From contig OZ020593.1 in NCBI GenBank assembly GCA_963971535.1, positions 18,098,304-18,162,303 of the forward strand: 64,000 nt of DNA. The letters are read 5' to 3'. This DNA is from Notolepis coatsorum. Lineage: Eukaryota > Chordata > Actinopteri > Aulopiformes > Paralepididae. The notes below the pieces were generated by a model, which had not been told where the DNA came from, did no database searches, and saw only the letters and a program-made list of their open reading frames with translations. The translations under genes and the position numbers were made by a program. Shown one piece after another: positions 20,529 through 31,545 of this stretch (position 1 is its first letter; each line of letters opens with the position of its first letter).

Positions 20529-21862
20529 TGTAACTGAGGGGTACAATTCCCTGACTGTATTGATAAGTATGGTATCATTAAACCACTACCGCTTTATGTA
20601 CTTTAATTACTGGCCATACAGTACATGATATATAAATATGATGAACACTTCCCACAATGAATCGGTTCCACACAAAGTGGTAATTAAGTATTTATTGCAG
20701 CAAAAGGTACATAATATACTTCTCTATTTTACTTTGGATGCGCTTATAAGGCAAAGGAATGTGCGTAGGCAAATCAATAATGAATGTCCATTCTCTGGTT
20801 ACGCAGGAGGTAATTATACAACCTGAATCCTAGGGAATTATATCTATGGTACACTAGTAATATATAGCGGGAGATACTGGAAGGGTCCCCCCGGTTGTAA
20901 GCCAGCAGGGGTAGAGGATCTGTCGGTAGTAGAGAGTCTGGTCAACGATGACTAAGGAGACTCCAAGTACAGGAGACGGTGCAATAGTCTCTTGATCCAC
21001 AGACGAATACAGCTGTTCTCCGTAGACTGTAGCTCCACAGTGAAGAAAGCTAGCCGGCCTCAGGCTCTCTGAGGCGCAGACTCGACGTGGCTCCTCACAG
21101 GGTAAATCCCACACGTGTAGGCGTCGGCGATTCTCCGCTCCATAAATCACAGGACCAAAACAAATATAATCCAGCCGCAAAGGGCTATGTAGTCGTCGGG
21201 TAGATTAATCCAGTGTACATGTCCACACGGTTCTCGTCTAGGTCTCCTCGGGTGAAAGCGCCATGAAAGCAGCCCAGCCTGGATAAGCACTCTAGCTGGT
21301 ACGAGGAAGCGTTGGTGATGCTGGTCACTGTAGAACTTTAGCCGCACGATACACTATACACAAATAGACTATTACTGACTTAATAGAAATATGTCGCACT
21401 CGACGGTATAGCGCCAAACTCTGACAATTCAGTTATTAATTCGCACGCGGTCTCAATGCTCTATTTGGGGCCAAACAGGCCATACTTCACCGCACGGAGT
21501 ATCGTGGGTGAGGCTTCAACTTATTGGGTAACTCTACTTCTGTATTCACCTGCGCCATATTTATATGCACGGCGAACAATCTAGTGCCAACCTCATTTCT
21601 GTCTCGTATCCCTGGGCAAGGCCGGGCATGTACAGACATGTCTTGACGGTGGCCTTGAACCTGACTCTGGAGGCATGGCCCTGGCGCCTGTGGACCGCTG
21701 TCCAATAGGAGAATGAAATATTATGGTCTGTACTAGGCTAAAGGGATATTCCGTGTATATGTACAAGGAATATACAAGGGATATCAAACGATATACAAAT
21801 ACTATGCAATATATATCAATCAATAAATATATATATTCGGTTTAATCTGATCCTTTGTAACA
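20529..21862 (-). repeat. BEL/Pao 3' LTR
   Basis: On the minus strand it runs from TGTTACAAAGG to CCCCTCAGTTACA. It has a TATATATATTTA box near its start and an AATAAA signal further on (about 20690). It differs from the partner LTR by C/T near 20826 and T/A near 21541. Confidence 0.93.
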
Positions 21863-21877
21863 GCCGCCTCCTAATTA
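21863..21877 (-). other. Polypurine tract of BEL/Pao
   Basis: Minus strand AGGAGGCGGC lies directly before the 3' LTR, where plus-strand DNA synthesis would be primed. Confidence 0.65.
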
Positions 21878-21956
21878 GTCCCACCTAATTAGCTAAGCAG
21901 AGACAGATTAACCGCACTGTCCACTACTCAATGTCTGTTGTGAGGGGTCGGGCAGT

Positions 21957-24900
21957 TCACAAAGTCATGGGGTCATGGTCGTCATCGATAGTATCGGGGA
22001 GCCTTGGCAGTTCTATTAGCCTCGCCACGGGTCGGGTGTAGATCCGTCCTTGGACGAGCACTTCGGCTGCTCGGACCTTTCCGTCGGCACCGGTGATCAC
22101 TTTGCTTCCGCGGCCAGCCGGCCACATAGCTCGGGGTAGTGACTGGTCGATAATCATGACGACTGTCCCTTCTGTCAAATTGTCTCTCTCTTTCACCCAT
22201 TTCTGGCGGGTCTGTAGAGACGGTAGATAGTGGAGTAGGAAGCTGTTCCAAAACTTGTCAGCCAATACTTGACTGTACCTCCACATTCTTCGGCCGTTCG
22301 CTTCTTCGGGCCTGTACATTGTCTGTGGTAGCGCGGGGTCCAGCCGCTCCCTCAAGAGTGTGTTGGGGGTGACTGGGTCGACATCTGCTACATCACTTGA
22401 GACGTAACCGAGGGGCTTTGAGTTCAATACTCCCTCGATCTCCGTGAGGACTGTCATTAGGACTTCTTCCGCCACGGTCTGGGCCCCAAGCACGGCGTAC
22501 AGGGCTGTCTTTATTGAACGTACTTCTCGTTCCCAAGTTCCACCGAAGTGAGGTGCGTTCGGGGGATTAAACTGGAAGTCAATCTGGGATGGAGCGAGGT
22601 GGGTCTTAAGTTCTGGGCCCATAGCTTGGAAGCTCTCTCTCAGCTCTCTTTCTCCGCCTTTGAAGTTTGTCCCGTGATCAGACAATAATATAGACGGTTT
22701 GCCTTTCCGCGATGTGAATCTTCGGAAGGCCATAAGGAATGAGTCTGTGCTCATGGTTGGAAGGAGTTCTATATGCATCGCTCGGGTGGTCATGCATTTG
22801 AATACAATACCCCACGGCTTCTCGGTTCCTCTTCCTTTCTTTATATACAGCGGGCCGAAACAGTCCATACCGGTGGAGTGAAAAGGCTTGTCGCCGAGTC
22901 GGAGGCGACAGGGAGGTAGGTCAGCCATCCGGGGTATACTGGGCTGCGCTCGCCACTTACGACAGTCTAGACAGGTTCGCTGGAAGCGCCGCACTGCTTC
23001 TCTCCCTTGCAGTATCCAATAACGACGTCTGATCTCCGCGAAGACTCTCTCTGCCCCGGCGTGATGCACATCCTCGTCGTATTTCTTTATGATCAGCTCT
23101 GTGACCTTGTGTCGGCTGTTTAAGACTATCGGGTACTTGACGTCATCCGGTAAGTCTGGAGCTCTCCGCAGACGACCACCCACTCTGATGAGACCATGGG
23201 CGTCGCTCTCGGGGGCTAGGTGGAGCAGTCTGCTGTCTGATGGGACGGGCTTTGCTTCCTGTAGACAGTCTAGCTCATCGGGGAACGAGTCTCTCTGGGC
23301 TCGTTGTAGTAGAAGAAGTTCTGCTTCTTCGTAGTCAGCTGCTGTAATGTCAGTAGTGAGCTGAACCTCTGGGTGGTGCCACAGGAATGTCTTTAGCTGC
23401 GCACTCTCTAGGGTGAGGCAATCGTCTATGTCGGGGTCTGTGGAGACGAGTGTGTTCAATCCACAGAACATAGATTTCTTGTTTTCGGCCTCCTCTTTAC
23501 TCGCTTCCCGTGGGGTGGGTGTAGGCCACTCTTCTTCCGGGAGCTTGAGGAACTCTGGCCCGTCACTGTATAGGTTGTGACGGGTGAAGTCATCCAGGGA
23601 CATTCCCCGGGTGATGACGTCAGCTGGGTTGTGTTTTGTGTCCACATACCTCCAGCTTGCTACTTCTGTTAAATCTTGAATCTCTGTGACTCTGACTCCC
23701 ACGAAGACCTTGTATCTGCACGAATCAGACCGGATCCATGTGAGTACTGTCGTGGAGTCTGACCACAAGATTGTTCTTTGCACCGGAATGGTGAGTTCAC
23801 GTTGGATTAACGTGGCGAGTTGCGCTCCTGCTAGGGCTGCGCAGAGCTCTAGACGCGGGATAGATTGTTGCTTTCGTGGGGCTATTCTTGAGCGAGCCAG
23901 GATGAAAGCAGTATGTATTTCTCCTCCCTCCTCTCGGGCACGCAAGTAGGCCACCGAACCGTAGGCTACTTCGGAGGCGTCGCTGAAGACGTGCAGGTCC
24001 ATCTGGCACGTCTCCGGCCTCACTGTGGGTGGGAAGTAGCTGCGGCGTATGTTTACACCTGGGAGTGAGCTGAGTTCCGTCTCCCACTCTCTCCATGTGG
24101 ATGCAAGGTGTTCGGGTATGGGGTCGTCCCAGCCCTGGTCCTTGTCCCATAACGCTCTTACAATCATCTTTGCCCTGGTGGTGTAAGGTAGAATACATCC
24201 CAACGGGTCATATTGTCTGGCGAGTGTTCTGTATACACTCCGTCTGGTGATCGGTAGTGCAGTCGACCTTCCCTGCTCCTTGGTCAGGGGTGTGTGTTTA
24301 TAATGGAGCGAGTCTGTTTTGAAGCACCAGACTAGTCCTAATGTCATTTCTTGGGCTTCTCCTGGGATGGTCGCCATCCAGGTCTCGCTGCTTGCTGCCT
24401 TGTCCTCGGGGGAGAGGCTGCGCAATACTTGCGGGTCGCTGCTGGCCCACTGCCTGAGATCAAAGCCGCCTTTGATCAGGGAGGCGCGGAGCTTGAGTAG
24501 AAGGGCCTCGGCTTCTTCTGGCGTCGAGACGCTTTGCAGACAGTTGTCCACGTAGAAACTATTTCCTACACTTTGTCGGACCTCTTCATCAGCTGCTGGG
24601 TCCTCTGCGACGTGCTTTTGCAGTGCAAACGTAGCACAGCATGGGCTGCATGTGGTTCCGAAAGGGAGGACTTCCCATTGATAGATGGCTGGTTGCTCAT
24701 CCCCGATCCTCTCTCTCCATAGGAACCGCAGCAGGGGCTTGTCCTCCTCCACTAGTCTCACCTGCAGGAACATCCCTTTGATGTCGCCGCTGATGGCCAC
24801 CTTGTCTTGGCGGAAACGTAGTAACACGCCTAGTAGAGAGGGGCCGAGTGTTGGGCCGGGCAAGAGCTCTTTATTCAGATTTTGTGATCCGATCTGGTAG

Positions 24901-27900
24901 CTGCAGTTGAACACAATACGATCCTTGCCGTTGTGGTGGACTTTGTGGTGCGGCACGTACCATGATTCGGTCGTCTGATCGGCCTCTTTAATGTCAATTT
25001 TCTTTATGTGTCCCGCTGTGATTAGCTTGTTAATCTCAGCGCGGTACACCGTCTCTTGAGCGGGGTCTCTGGCTAGGCGCCGCTCTGTGTTCAATAGATA
25101 CCGCTCCGTCGCTTCTTTTGGGGTGTGGAAGGTAGGCATACCCTCTCGCCTCAGGAGTGGAGTTGCGTATCTCATCACTCCGTTGACTTTGACTCTCTTT
25201 GTCCCCTGCTCGAGGAGGGCTATAGCGTAAATGTCTTCCTTGGAACGAATGTCTTTCTTTTCGTTCTTAAAGGGCATTGTCTCTAGTGTCCATAGCCTCT
25301 CGACATGCTGTAGGAGGGTGGTGTCTTCTTCTGTCACTCTGGAGTGGAGGCAGTTAGTGGCTGCTGTTCGGTTAAGAGACTTAGCGAGGGGGCCTTGTAA
25401 TGTCCATCCTAGGCGGGTCTCGACTGCTGCAGGACAGCCTCTGGGCCCTGTGTGTACCCGGTCAATCGGGACGATGAGGTCTGCATGGTCGGAGCCTATC
25501 AGCAGGGTCGGGGTGGCACCGTCTATGAGCGGTATAGGTAGTTGACGCAGGTGCACATATTTATCCATCAGCTTGGCGATGGGGTAGGTGTACTGCGACA
25601 GGCCTATTTCTTGGCTGGTGAAAGCATTAGTAATCCTATACCGTCTCTCTGGCTGCCCGCTTGCTGCGATAGTGAAGGAGACATTCTCGCCCTTTATCGT
25701 CTTTAGATCTCTTCTTATTGTCCGAATCGTCATCTGGTTTTCGCTCCCCCGCAGCCCCAGCTGGGCCGCAGCGGACGCGAGGAGAAGGGTCTTCTCTGAC
25801 CCGTCGTCAAGGACGGCGTAAGTGTCCATGACCTTGTCTTGGTAACTCAGTGTTACGCGGACCACCTTTAGGAGCACCCGGGCGCCCCCGCTGCTGGCGG
25901 GGTCAATGTACATAACACTTGCCTTTGTGCTGCTTGAGGGTGCAGGCTTTCTTCTGTTACTGTCGTGTAGGACATCTAGGTGGGCTCCGTCACACCGACT
26001 ACACCTCTTCTTTAAGCGGCAATCGGCTGCCATATGACTGCGCGCACATCGGTAACAGCGTCGGTTGGACTTTATCCATTGACTCACCTCGTCGGCGGTC
26101 ATCTTCTTGAATGTGTCACATTGTGACAACCAGTGTTCCTTTTCGCAGTACGGGCACACCATCTTCCACTTCTCTTTCATCGAGGGGGTACTGTGGTTCT
26201 TGCTGCTCGGTACTGATTCTGATTGGTGCATGACGGTCACCAATCTTCGGCCATCGTTTGCTCTCCTAGGTTCCTCTCTGGAGCTTGGGGTGCTCCGCAT
26301 GAACGTATCCAACCGTAGGCTGTTGACTTCTCTCGCCAGGAAGTCGGCTAGGTCTAGGAGGGATGGCTCGGGACCGTTAGGATCACGGTGGTCTCTTTGC
26401 CGCCTGAAGCGCTCTTGTCGGGCGGGCGGAAGCTTCTCTAAAATCCTCTCGACATTAGAGTTTGCGTACAGTTCGTGCATACCCTTTTCTCTTTGCGCCC
26501 CCAGCATCCCTACCAGGGATTGTACCTTGATAGACAGGTCATCTAGTGAGCGATTGTCTGTGGCTGGGGGTAGGCGGTCAATATGCCTTATCTCTTGTAT
26601 TACGTAGTCCCATATGCGTCCATATCTTTGGTCGAGTGCTGCTAGAGCCGCTGTGTATGGGGTAGTAGAGGTGGCATAGGCCAGCGCTATATTGTGCGCT
26701 CGGGGCACCTTGAGGTGCTTCAGTAGGATAGCATACTTGTACGGTTCATCAGCTACATCGGACATCATTGTCTCTAAGCACATTCGTAGCTCCGTGTACT
26801 GTGCTCTGTTCTCGTGGGTGAAGTCCGGAAACGTCGGTGTGCCAATGTATGATGCCATGGATGGCTGGCACATCGGTGAGCGTTGGAAGAGAGGCCTCCT
26901 AGGCGAGTCTCCTCTTACGCCTCTTGGTGGGCTGGTACCTGCTGGGTACCATGGCCCGCGTATCCAGGTGCTGTTCCTCGGGGCTGGTTGTGCGTCAAGC
27001 TCACCCGTGAATTGAGTCGGGGGTCTGTAGCGCAGAGCCGCGGGGGTAGAGCCTGGGCTGTACTGGACCTCCTGGTCCTGTGGAGTACTGTGCTGCTGTC
27101 GGGCTTGACTCTCCTCCTCTCCATCTTCTTCTTCCTCTGGCAGGTCCTCTAGATCCTGTAGTCGTCTATTTAGCCTCTCCGCGGTGTAGACCGTTTCTTC
27201 CTTGTAGCTGGGTCTCACTTGGACCGGTCGGGGAAGGGGTTCGGAGGGGGGTATAGGCTCTCTCTGGTGGTCGGGCTCAGGGTCGCTTGATCGGGTAGGG
27301 GAGGGTGCCCTTGACCCTTGTCTTGACGAGGCCCTGGAACCCCGTGCGGAGGGAGGGGGTGTTGCCCTGGTGATCAGCTGCTCCATTATCTGCGCTTGTA
27401 ATCGGTCGCGCTCGGCTTCGCGCTTGGTGAGAGCGAGGTCGCGCTCTGCTTCTCTTTGGGCACCGGCAGCGGCGCGCTGGGCTTCGGCGGCGGCGCGCTG
27501 GGCTTCGGCCCGGTCCCTTACCATATTCTCTTCCGTCTGAAGGCGTCTAATCTCTAGACGTATACGATCTTCGTCGCTCCGTTGCTGTGCCTGAAGGCGT
27601 TCTCTTTCCATGGAAGAATGTTCGCGCTCACTAAGCGTCTGTGCTTGGAGTCGATCGCGCTCTGTTGAGGCTGCTAGGCTGGCGAGGAATGCCTGTGCCA
27701 GCATCTTGTCCGCCTCGCTGGGGGAAGACGCTGGTTGAGGTGATCCGCTCCTGGCAGTACTCGTTGGAGATCTGTTCTCCTGTGGCGAGTCCTGGAGATC
27801 CATCTCCGGGGTGCTCTCCTCTTCTTGTAGCGGGTAGAGTTCCATCCCTGGAGAGCTGTCTTTATCCTGGAGCTCTTCGGGGACTACTTCTTCGGTCTTG

Positions 27901-28163
27901 GCGGGGGGTAAAGTCATGTCGGGTCCCTCCTGGTCCCTACCGTGAGCTTGGTCAGTTACGTTAGAACCCACTAGGGCCTCTATTGGCGGGGTAGCCTGGT
28001 CGATAGGGTCGGACATAATTTTACTATCTACTTTTTCCGCGTTTACCGTCTGTAGAAAGCTAGGTAGTATATTGGCAACGTAATCCTCTAAGTACTGAGG
28101 TGTCTGCCGTCTACGCTGCGGGCGATCTACTTTAGGAGAACCGTTTTGTGGAGTGTTCATCAT
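21957..28163 (-). CDS. BEL/Pao Gag-Pol polyprotein
   Basis: Single open frame of about 2,068 codons from ATG at 28163; the frame extends eight codons further only to a GTG. Residue numbers are approximate. The N-terminal Gag part has a Glu/Arg/Ala-rich coiled coil (150-280), a capsid-like region and zinc knuckles (CPYC near 670, CYRC near 703, CSRC after). A retropepsin-type aspartic protease has LDDGS near 787. The reverse transcriptase has DIKGMFLQV near 1125 and YVDN near 1203; BEL families usually carry YVDD here. RNase H shows FSDAS near 1393. The integrase has an HHCC zinc region near 1700, LSDHGTNF near 1826 and FGGTWE near 1871. A BEL-type C-terminal domain (DUF5641-like) follows. No envelope frame is seen. 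Product roles are capsid formation, reverse transcription and integration. Confidence 0.95.
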   Translation of the reverse strand: MMNTPQNGSPKVDRPQRRRQTPQYLEDYVANILPSFLQTVNAEKVDSKIMSDPIDQATPPIEALVGSNVTDQAHGRDQEGPDMTLPPAKTEEVVPEELQDKDSSPGMELYPLQEEESTPEMDLQDSPQENRSPTSTARSGSPQPASSPSEADKMLAQAFLASLAASTERDRLQAQTLSEREHSSMERERLQAQQRSDEDRIRLEIRRLQTEENMVRDRAEAQRAAAEAQRAAAGAQREAERDLALTKREAERDRLQAQIMEQLITRATPPPSARGSRASSRQGSRAPSPTRSSDPEPDHQREPIPPSEPLPRPVQVRPSYKEETVYTAERLNRRLQDLEDLPEEEEDGEEESQARQQHSTPQDQEVQYSPGSTPAALRYRPPTQFTGELDAQPAPRNSTWIRGPWYPAGTSPPRGVRGDSPRRPLFQRSPMCQPSMASYIGTPTFPDFTHENRAQYTELRMCLETMMSDVADEPYKYAILLKHLKVPRAHNIALAYATSTTPYTAALAALDQRYGRIWDYVIQEIRHIDRLPPATDNRSLDDLSIKVQSLVGMLGAQREKGMHELYANSNVERILEKLPPARQERFRRQRDHRDPNGPEPSLLDLADFLAREVNSLRLDTFMRSTPSSREEPRRANDGRRLVTVMHQSESVPSSKNHSTPSMKEKWKMVCPYCEKEHWLSQCDTFKKMTADEVSQWIKSNRRCYRCARSHMAADCRLKKRCSRCDGAHLDVLHDSNRRKPAPSSSTKASVMYIDPASSGGARVLLKVVRVTLSYQDKVMDTYAVLDDGSEKTLLLASAAAQLGLRGSENQMTIRTIRRDLKTIKGENVSFTIAASGQPERRYRITNAFTSQEIGLSQYTYPIAKLMDKYVHLRQLPIPLIDGATPTLLIGSDHADLIVPIDRVHTGPRGCPAAVETRLGWTLQGPLAKSLNRTAATNCLHSRVTEEDTTLLQHVERLWTLETMPFKNEKKDIRSKEDIYAIALLEQGTKRVKVNGVMRYATPLLRREGMPTFHTPKEATERYLLNTERRLARDPAQETVYRAEINKLITAGHIKKIDIKEADQTTESWYVPHHKVHHNGKDRIVFNCSYQIGSQNLNKELLPGPTLGPSLLGVLLRFRQDKVAISGDIKGMFLQVRLVEEDKPLLRFLWRERIGDEQPAIYQWEVLPFGTTCSPCCATFALQKHVAEDPAADEEVRQSVGNSFYVDNCLQSVSTPEEAEALLLKLRASLIKGGFDLRQWASSDPQVLRSLSPEDKAASSETWMATIPGEAQEMTLGLVWCFKTDSLHYKHTPLTKEQGRSTALPITRRSVYRTLARQYDPLGCILPYTTRAKMIVRALWDKDQGWDDPIPEHLASTWREWETELSSLPGVNIRRSYFPPTVRPETCQMDLHVFSDASEVAYGSVAYLRAREEGGEIHTAFILARSRIAPRKQQSIPRLELCAALAGAQLATLIQRELTIPVQRTILWSDSTTVLTWIRSDSCRYKVFVGVRVTEIQDLTEVASWRYVDTKHNPADVITRGMSLDDFTRHNLYSDGPEFLKLPEEEWPTPTPREASKEEAENKKSMFCGLNTLVSTDPDIDDCLTLESAQLKTFLWHHPEVQLTTDITAADYEEAELLLLQRAQRDSFPDELDCLQEAKPVPSDSRLLHLAPESDAHGLIRVGGRLRRAPDLPDDVKYPIVLNSRHKVTELIIKKYDEDVHHAGAERVFAEIRRRYWILQGREAVRRFQRTCLDCRKWRAQPSIPRMADLPPCRLRLGDKPFHSTGMDCFGPLYIKKGRGTEKPWGIVFKCMTTRAMHIELLPTMSTDSFLMAFRRFTSRKGKPSILLSDHGTNFKGGERELRESFQAMGPELKTHLAPSQIDFQFNPPNAPHFGGTWEREVRSIKTALYAVLGAQTVAEEVLMTVLTEIEGVLNSKPLGYVSSDVADVDPVTPNTLLRERLDPALPQTMYRPEEANGRRMWRYSQVLADKFWNSFLLHYLPSLQTRQKWVKERDNLTEGTVVMIIDQSLPRAMWPAGRGSKVITGADGKVRAAEVLVQGRIYTRPVARLIELPRLPDTIDDDHDPMTL

Positions 28164-28212
28164 TGGCCATGTCAATATTAATACCACTATATTAATATTA
28201 CACTAGTTACCC

Positions 28213-28229
28213 TCCGGCTCGAAGGACCA
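28213..28229 (-). promoter_or_regulatory. BEL/Pao primer-binding site, tRNA-Tyr type
   Basis: Minus strand TGGTCCTTCGAGCCGGA starts 2 nt after the 5' LTR and is complementary to the 3' end of vertebrate tRNA-Tyr (…TCCGGCTCGAAGGA plus CCA), 17 nt by recall of the tRNA. Confidence 0.8.
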
Positions 28230-28231
28230 AT

Positions 28232-29565
28232 TGTAACTGAGGGGTACAATTCCCTGACTGTATTGATAAGTATGGTATCATTAAACCACTACCGCTTTAT
28301 GTACTTTAATTACTGGCCATACAGTACATGATATATAAATATGATGAACACTTCCCACAATGAATCGGTTCCACACAAAGTGGTAATTAAGTATTTATTG
28401 CAGCAAAAGGTACATAATATACTTCTCTATTTTACTTTGGATGCGCTTATAAGGCAAAGGAATGTGCGTAGGCAAATCAATAATGAATGTCCATTCTCTG
28501 GTTACGCAGGAGGTAATTATACAACCTGAATCTTAGGGAATTATATCTATGGTACACTAGTAATATATAGCGGGAGATACTGGAAGGGTCCCCCCGGTTG
28601 TAAGCCAGCAGGGGTAGAGGATCTGTCGGTAGTAGAGAGTCTGGTCAACGATGACTAAGGAGACTCCAAGTACAGGAGACGGTGCAATAGTCTCTTGATC
28701 CACAGACGAATACAGCTGTTCTCCGTAGACTGTAGCTCCACAGTGAAGAAAGCTAGCCGGCCTCAGGCTCTCTGAGGCGCAGACTCGACGTGGCTCCTCA
28801 CAGGGTAAATCCCACACGTGTAGGCGTCGGCGATTCTCCGCTCCATAAATCACAGGACCAAAACAAATATAATCCAGCCGCAAAGGGCTATGTAGTCGTC
28901 GGGTAGATTAATCCAGTGTACATGTCCACACGGTTCTCGTCTAGGTCTCCTCGGGTGAAAGCGCCATGAAAGCAGCCCAGCCTGGATAAGCACTCTAGCT
29001 GGTACGAGGAAGCGTTGGTGATGCTGGTCACTGTAGAACTTTAGCCGCACGATACACTATACACAAATAGACTATTACTGACTTAATAGAAATATGTCGC
29101 ACTCGACGGTATAGCGCCAAACTCTGACAATTCAGTTATTAATTCGCACGCGGTCTCAATGCTCTATTTGGGGCCAAACAGGCCATACTTCACCGCACGG
29201 AGTATCGTGGGTGAGGCTTCAACTTATTGGGTAACTCTACATCTGTATTCACCTGCGCCATATTTATATGCACGGCGAACAATCTAGTGCCAACCTCATT
29301 TCTGTCTCGTATCCCTGGGCAAGGCCGGGCATGTACAGACATGTCTTGACGGTGGCCTTGAACCTGACTCTGGAGGCATGGCCCTGGCGCCTGTGGACCG
29401 CTGTCCAATAGGAGAATGAAATATTATGGTCTGTACTAGGCTAAAGGGATATTCCGTGTATATGTACAAGGAATATACAAGGGATATCAAACGATATACA
29501 AATACTATGCAATATATATCAATCAATAAATATATATATTCGGTTTAATCTGATCCTTTGTAACA
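28232..29565 (-). repeat. BEL/Pao 5' LTR
   Basis: 1,334 bp, the same length as the LTR at 20529-21862. It would drive transcription of the Gag-Pol frame on the minus strand. Confidence 0.93.
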
Positions 29566-29656
29566 CTTTCACTACCACACTACAGATGGTTAACCTTTCA
29601 CTACCACACTACAGAAGGTTTTAAACCTTTCACTACCACGCTACAGAAGGTTAACC
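29566..29656. repeat. 28-bp minisatellite, right part
   Basis: Continuation of the array at 20199-20528 after the BEL/Pao insertion, about three units. Confidence 0.9.
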
Positions 29657-30261
29657 TAATCATTTGAATGAAATAGCACCATGACAATTGTATTACACAA
29701 CGGAAAATATGTCAGGTCACATTGTAATTTGTAATTTGACAAACCAATACTGTCAAAACTAAGAAAAAATTTTGTGATATATATTTTGGGTAGGGCTGGG
29801 CGATATGACGATATTATATAAATATCGGGTACAGTTAATTAACGATACACTTTTTCAACGTATAGTGGATATCGTGATGTTTTGCCCAAGAGGATTGTGT
29901 CGCGTCAATCTGTCCACACGTTACTCGTTCATATCTCAGCCCGTGCTGAGATATGCCCATTCCGCGGTCTGTTAATAACGTTTTCAATCAGACAGATGTA
30001 TGGAAAGGCTTTTATTATAACATTCGTTGTAGTAAAATCATTATGCCTCATTTAGTCATCCTGTGGAGCACTGGTCTCCTACTCGACGGCCGTGGGGAGC
30101 TAACGTTAGTAGCTTTGTTGATGTTCAGCACACAGGACATTCAGGAAGTCAAAAACTAATAGCGCTTGCCGATTGGTGCTAAGAACAGCAGGGCGGGTGC
30201 AAGCGCTGTGACGTAATTGGCAGACTCGACTGTCAATCAAAATTATTATGTTTCCGTCAGA

Positions 30262-30415
30262 ATGAACGAATGAAAACTTTATTAAAAGGTTGCAGAATGG
30301 GTACAATACAGTACAGGAGGATGAAGACCAGAAAAAGACTTTCGGCTTTTTTACATAAGGGTCCTCCATTTTCAATTCATCAAAACATTTAGAGACATAC
30401 ATATATACAGTAGTT
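30262..30415 (-). mobile_element. LINE 3' tail nested in the hAT element
   Basis: GAATGA-type tail, then AAAACTTTATTAAAAGG and TTGCAGAATGGGTACAATAC, a diverged member of the family at 6850. Confidence 0.65.
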
Positions 30416-30436
30416 TCATAAAAATGCTAAAATGCT

Positions 30437-30600
30437 ATTGATTGATTGATTTAAAACTTTATTAACATATTGCAGAATGGGTACAGTACAGCTCAATACA
30501 TACAATTGTTAAGGGGATGCAGACCAGAGAAAGACTTTAGTCTTGTTTACATCAGGGTCCCCCATTTTCAATTCATCATATTTCATATCTAAATCATATA
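30437..30600 (-). mobile_element. Second LINE 3' tail nested in the hAT element
   Basis: ATTG tail then AACATATTGCAGAATGGG and AAGGGGATGCAGACCAGAG; same family and orientation as the preceding copy but less diverged. Confidence 0.65.
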
Positions 30601-31107
30601 ATATCTCATTGCTAAATATATGCAATATATAATCTAATAATCTAAATCTAATATATAATATAAAAATGCTAAATGCATGGGTATTTTATTTTGTCTTTAA
30701 TGTTAGCTTGCAAACTCAAATACTGTCTTGGTAAGCCTCATAATGAATTGTTTGGGGTAAAAAAGAAAAACATCGTGATGTGTATCGTGTATCGCCGAAA
30801 GGTCAGAAAATATCGTGATATCATATTTAGGCCATATCGCCCAGCCCTAATTTTGGGCATATTTCCCAGGCCTACTCTGCAAGTCTGATGAAGTTTGACT
30901 GGGCCTGGCCTTGAGGAGACACTGCTGTTTCCAATATTTCAGATTACTTTTTAATCCCAAGTTTAAAGGAGATGACTCGGACAGACTGTATCACGCTGTA
31001 CATGTTTAGTTCTTTTATGAATCCCAGTGGTTCCTCTAACACTCACTAGCACAGCATCCAGGCCAACAAATGCACTTTCACATGAGACAGATATCCAATC
31101 CATGTAA

Positions 31108-31480
31108 GATCAGATAGGATAAGAAAAGATATTCCTGTATTGATCCCCTTGGGGGAAATTCAGGCATCATAGCAGTATGGGGGAGGGGGGAGGGGAGGTG
31201 TACAGGTACTGTATCGGCAGGGTAATAGTAGAAAGACATAAATATAGGCAATACAATTAGATCTGAATATAAAAATATGATAAAGAAGTCTGCTAGGCTG
31301 GCAGGGGTCCAGGGGGAGACAGGCCGGCAGAATCTTCTGTAGCACAGAAGAAAACAAACTTGAATCAAGGATATACAAAAATGCTGACAAACAACTATAA
31401 AAGTGTAAAAACTGGCAGAATACTGACGGAACAGTAACGCGAGTAAATGGCAAAAAAAACTGGAATTAGACTAAACAGTA
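31108..31480 (-). mobile_element. LINE 3' end fragment
   Basis: GGATAAGAAAAGATATTCC and TTGATCCCCTTGGGGGAAAT read on the minus strand as the 3' end also seen near 44800-44850 and 54140-54205. Confidence 0.65.
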
Positions 31481-31545
31481 GTTGTTGCTCTGGTAACAGG
31501 TACAGGTTAGGCTGAAACGTATTGCTTCAAGGAACTGAAAATCCC

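Larger units (their letters stand above)
20529..29565 (-). mobile_element. Complete BEL/Pao LTR retrotransposon
   Basis: It is 9,037 bp, with two 1,334-bp LTRs (TG...CA), a primer-binding site, a single Gag-Pol frame and a purine-rich tract. An exact 5-bp duplication, CTTTC, flanks it (20524-20528, 29566-29570). The LTRs show only two differences that I noticed, and the frame is uninterrupted. Insertion is therefore recent and the copy may still be able to move. Confidence 0.95.
29791..30849. mobile_element. hAT-type element, 1,059 bp
   Basis: Terminal repeats TAGGGCTGGGCGATAT and ATATCGCCCAGCCCTA are flanked by an exact 8-bp duplication, ATTTTGGG (29783-29790, 30850-30857). Two LINE tails are nested inside. 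No transposase frame is seen, so it is non-autonomous. Confidence 0.9.
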
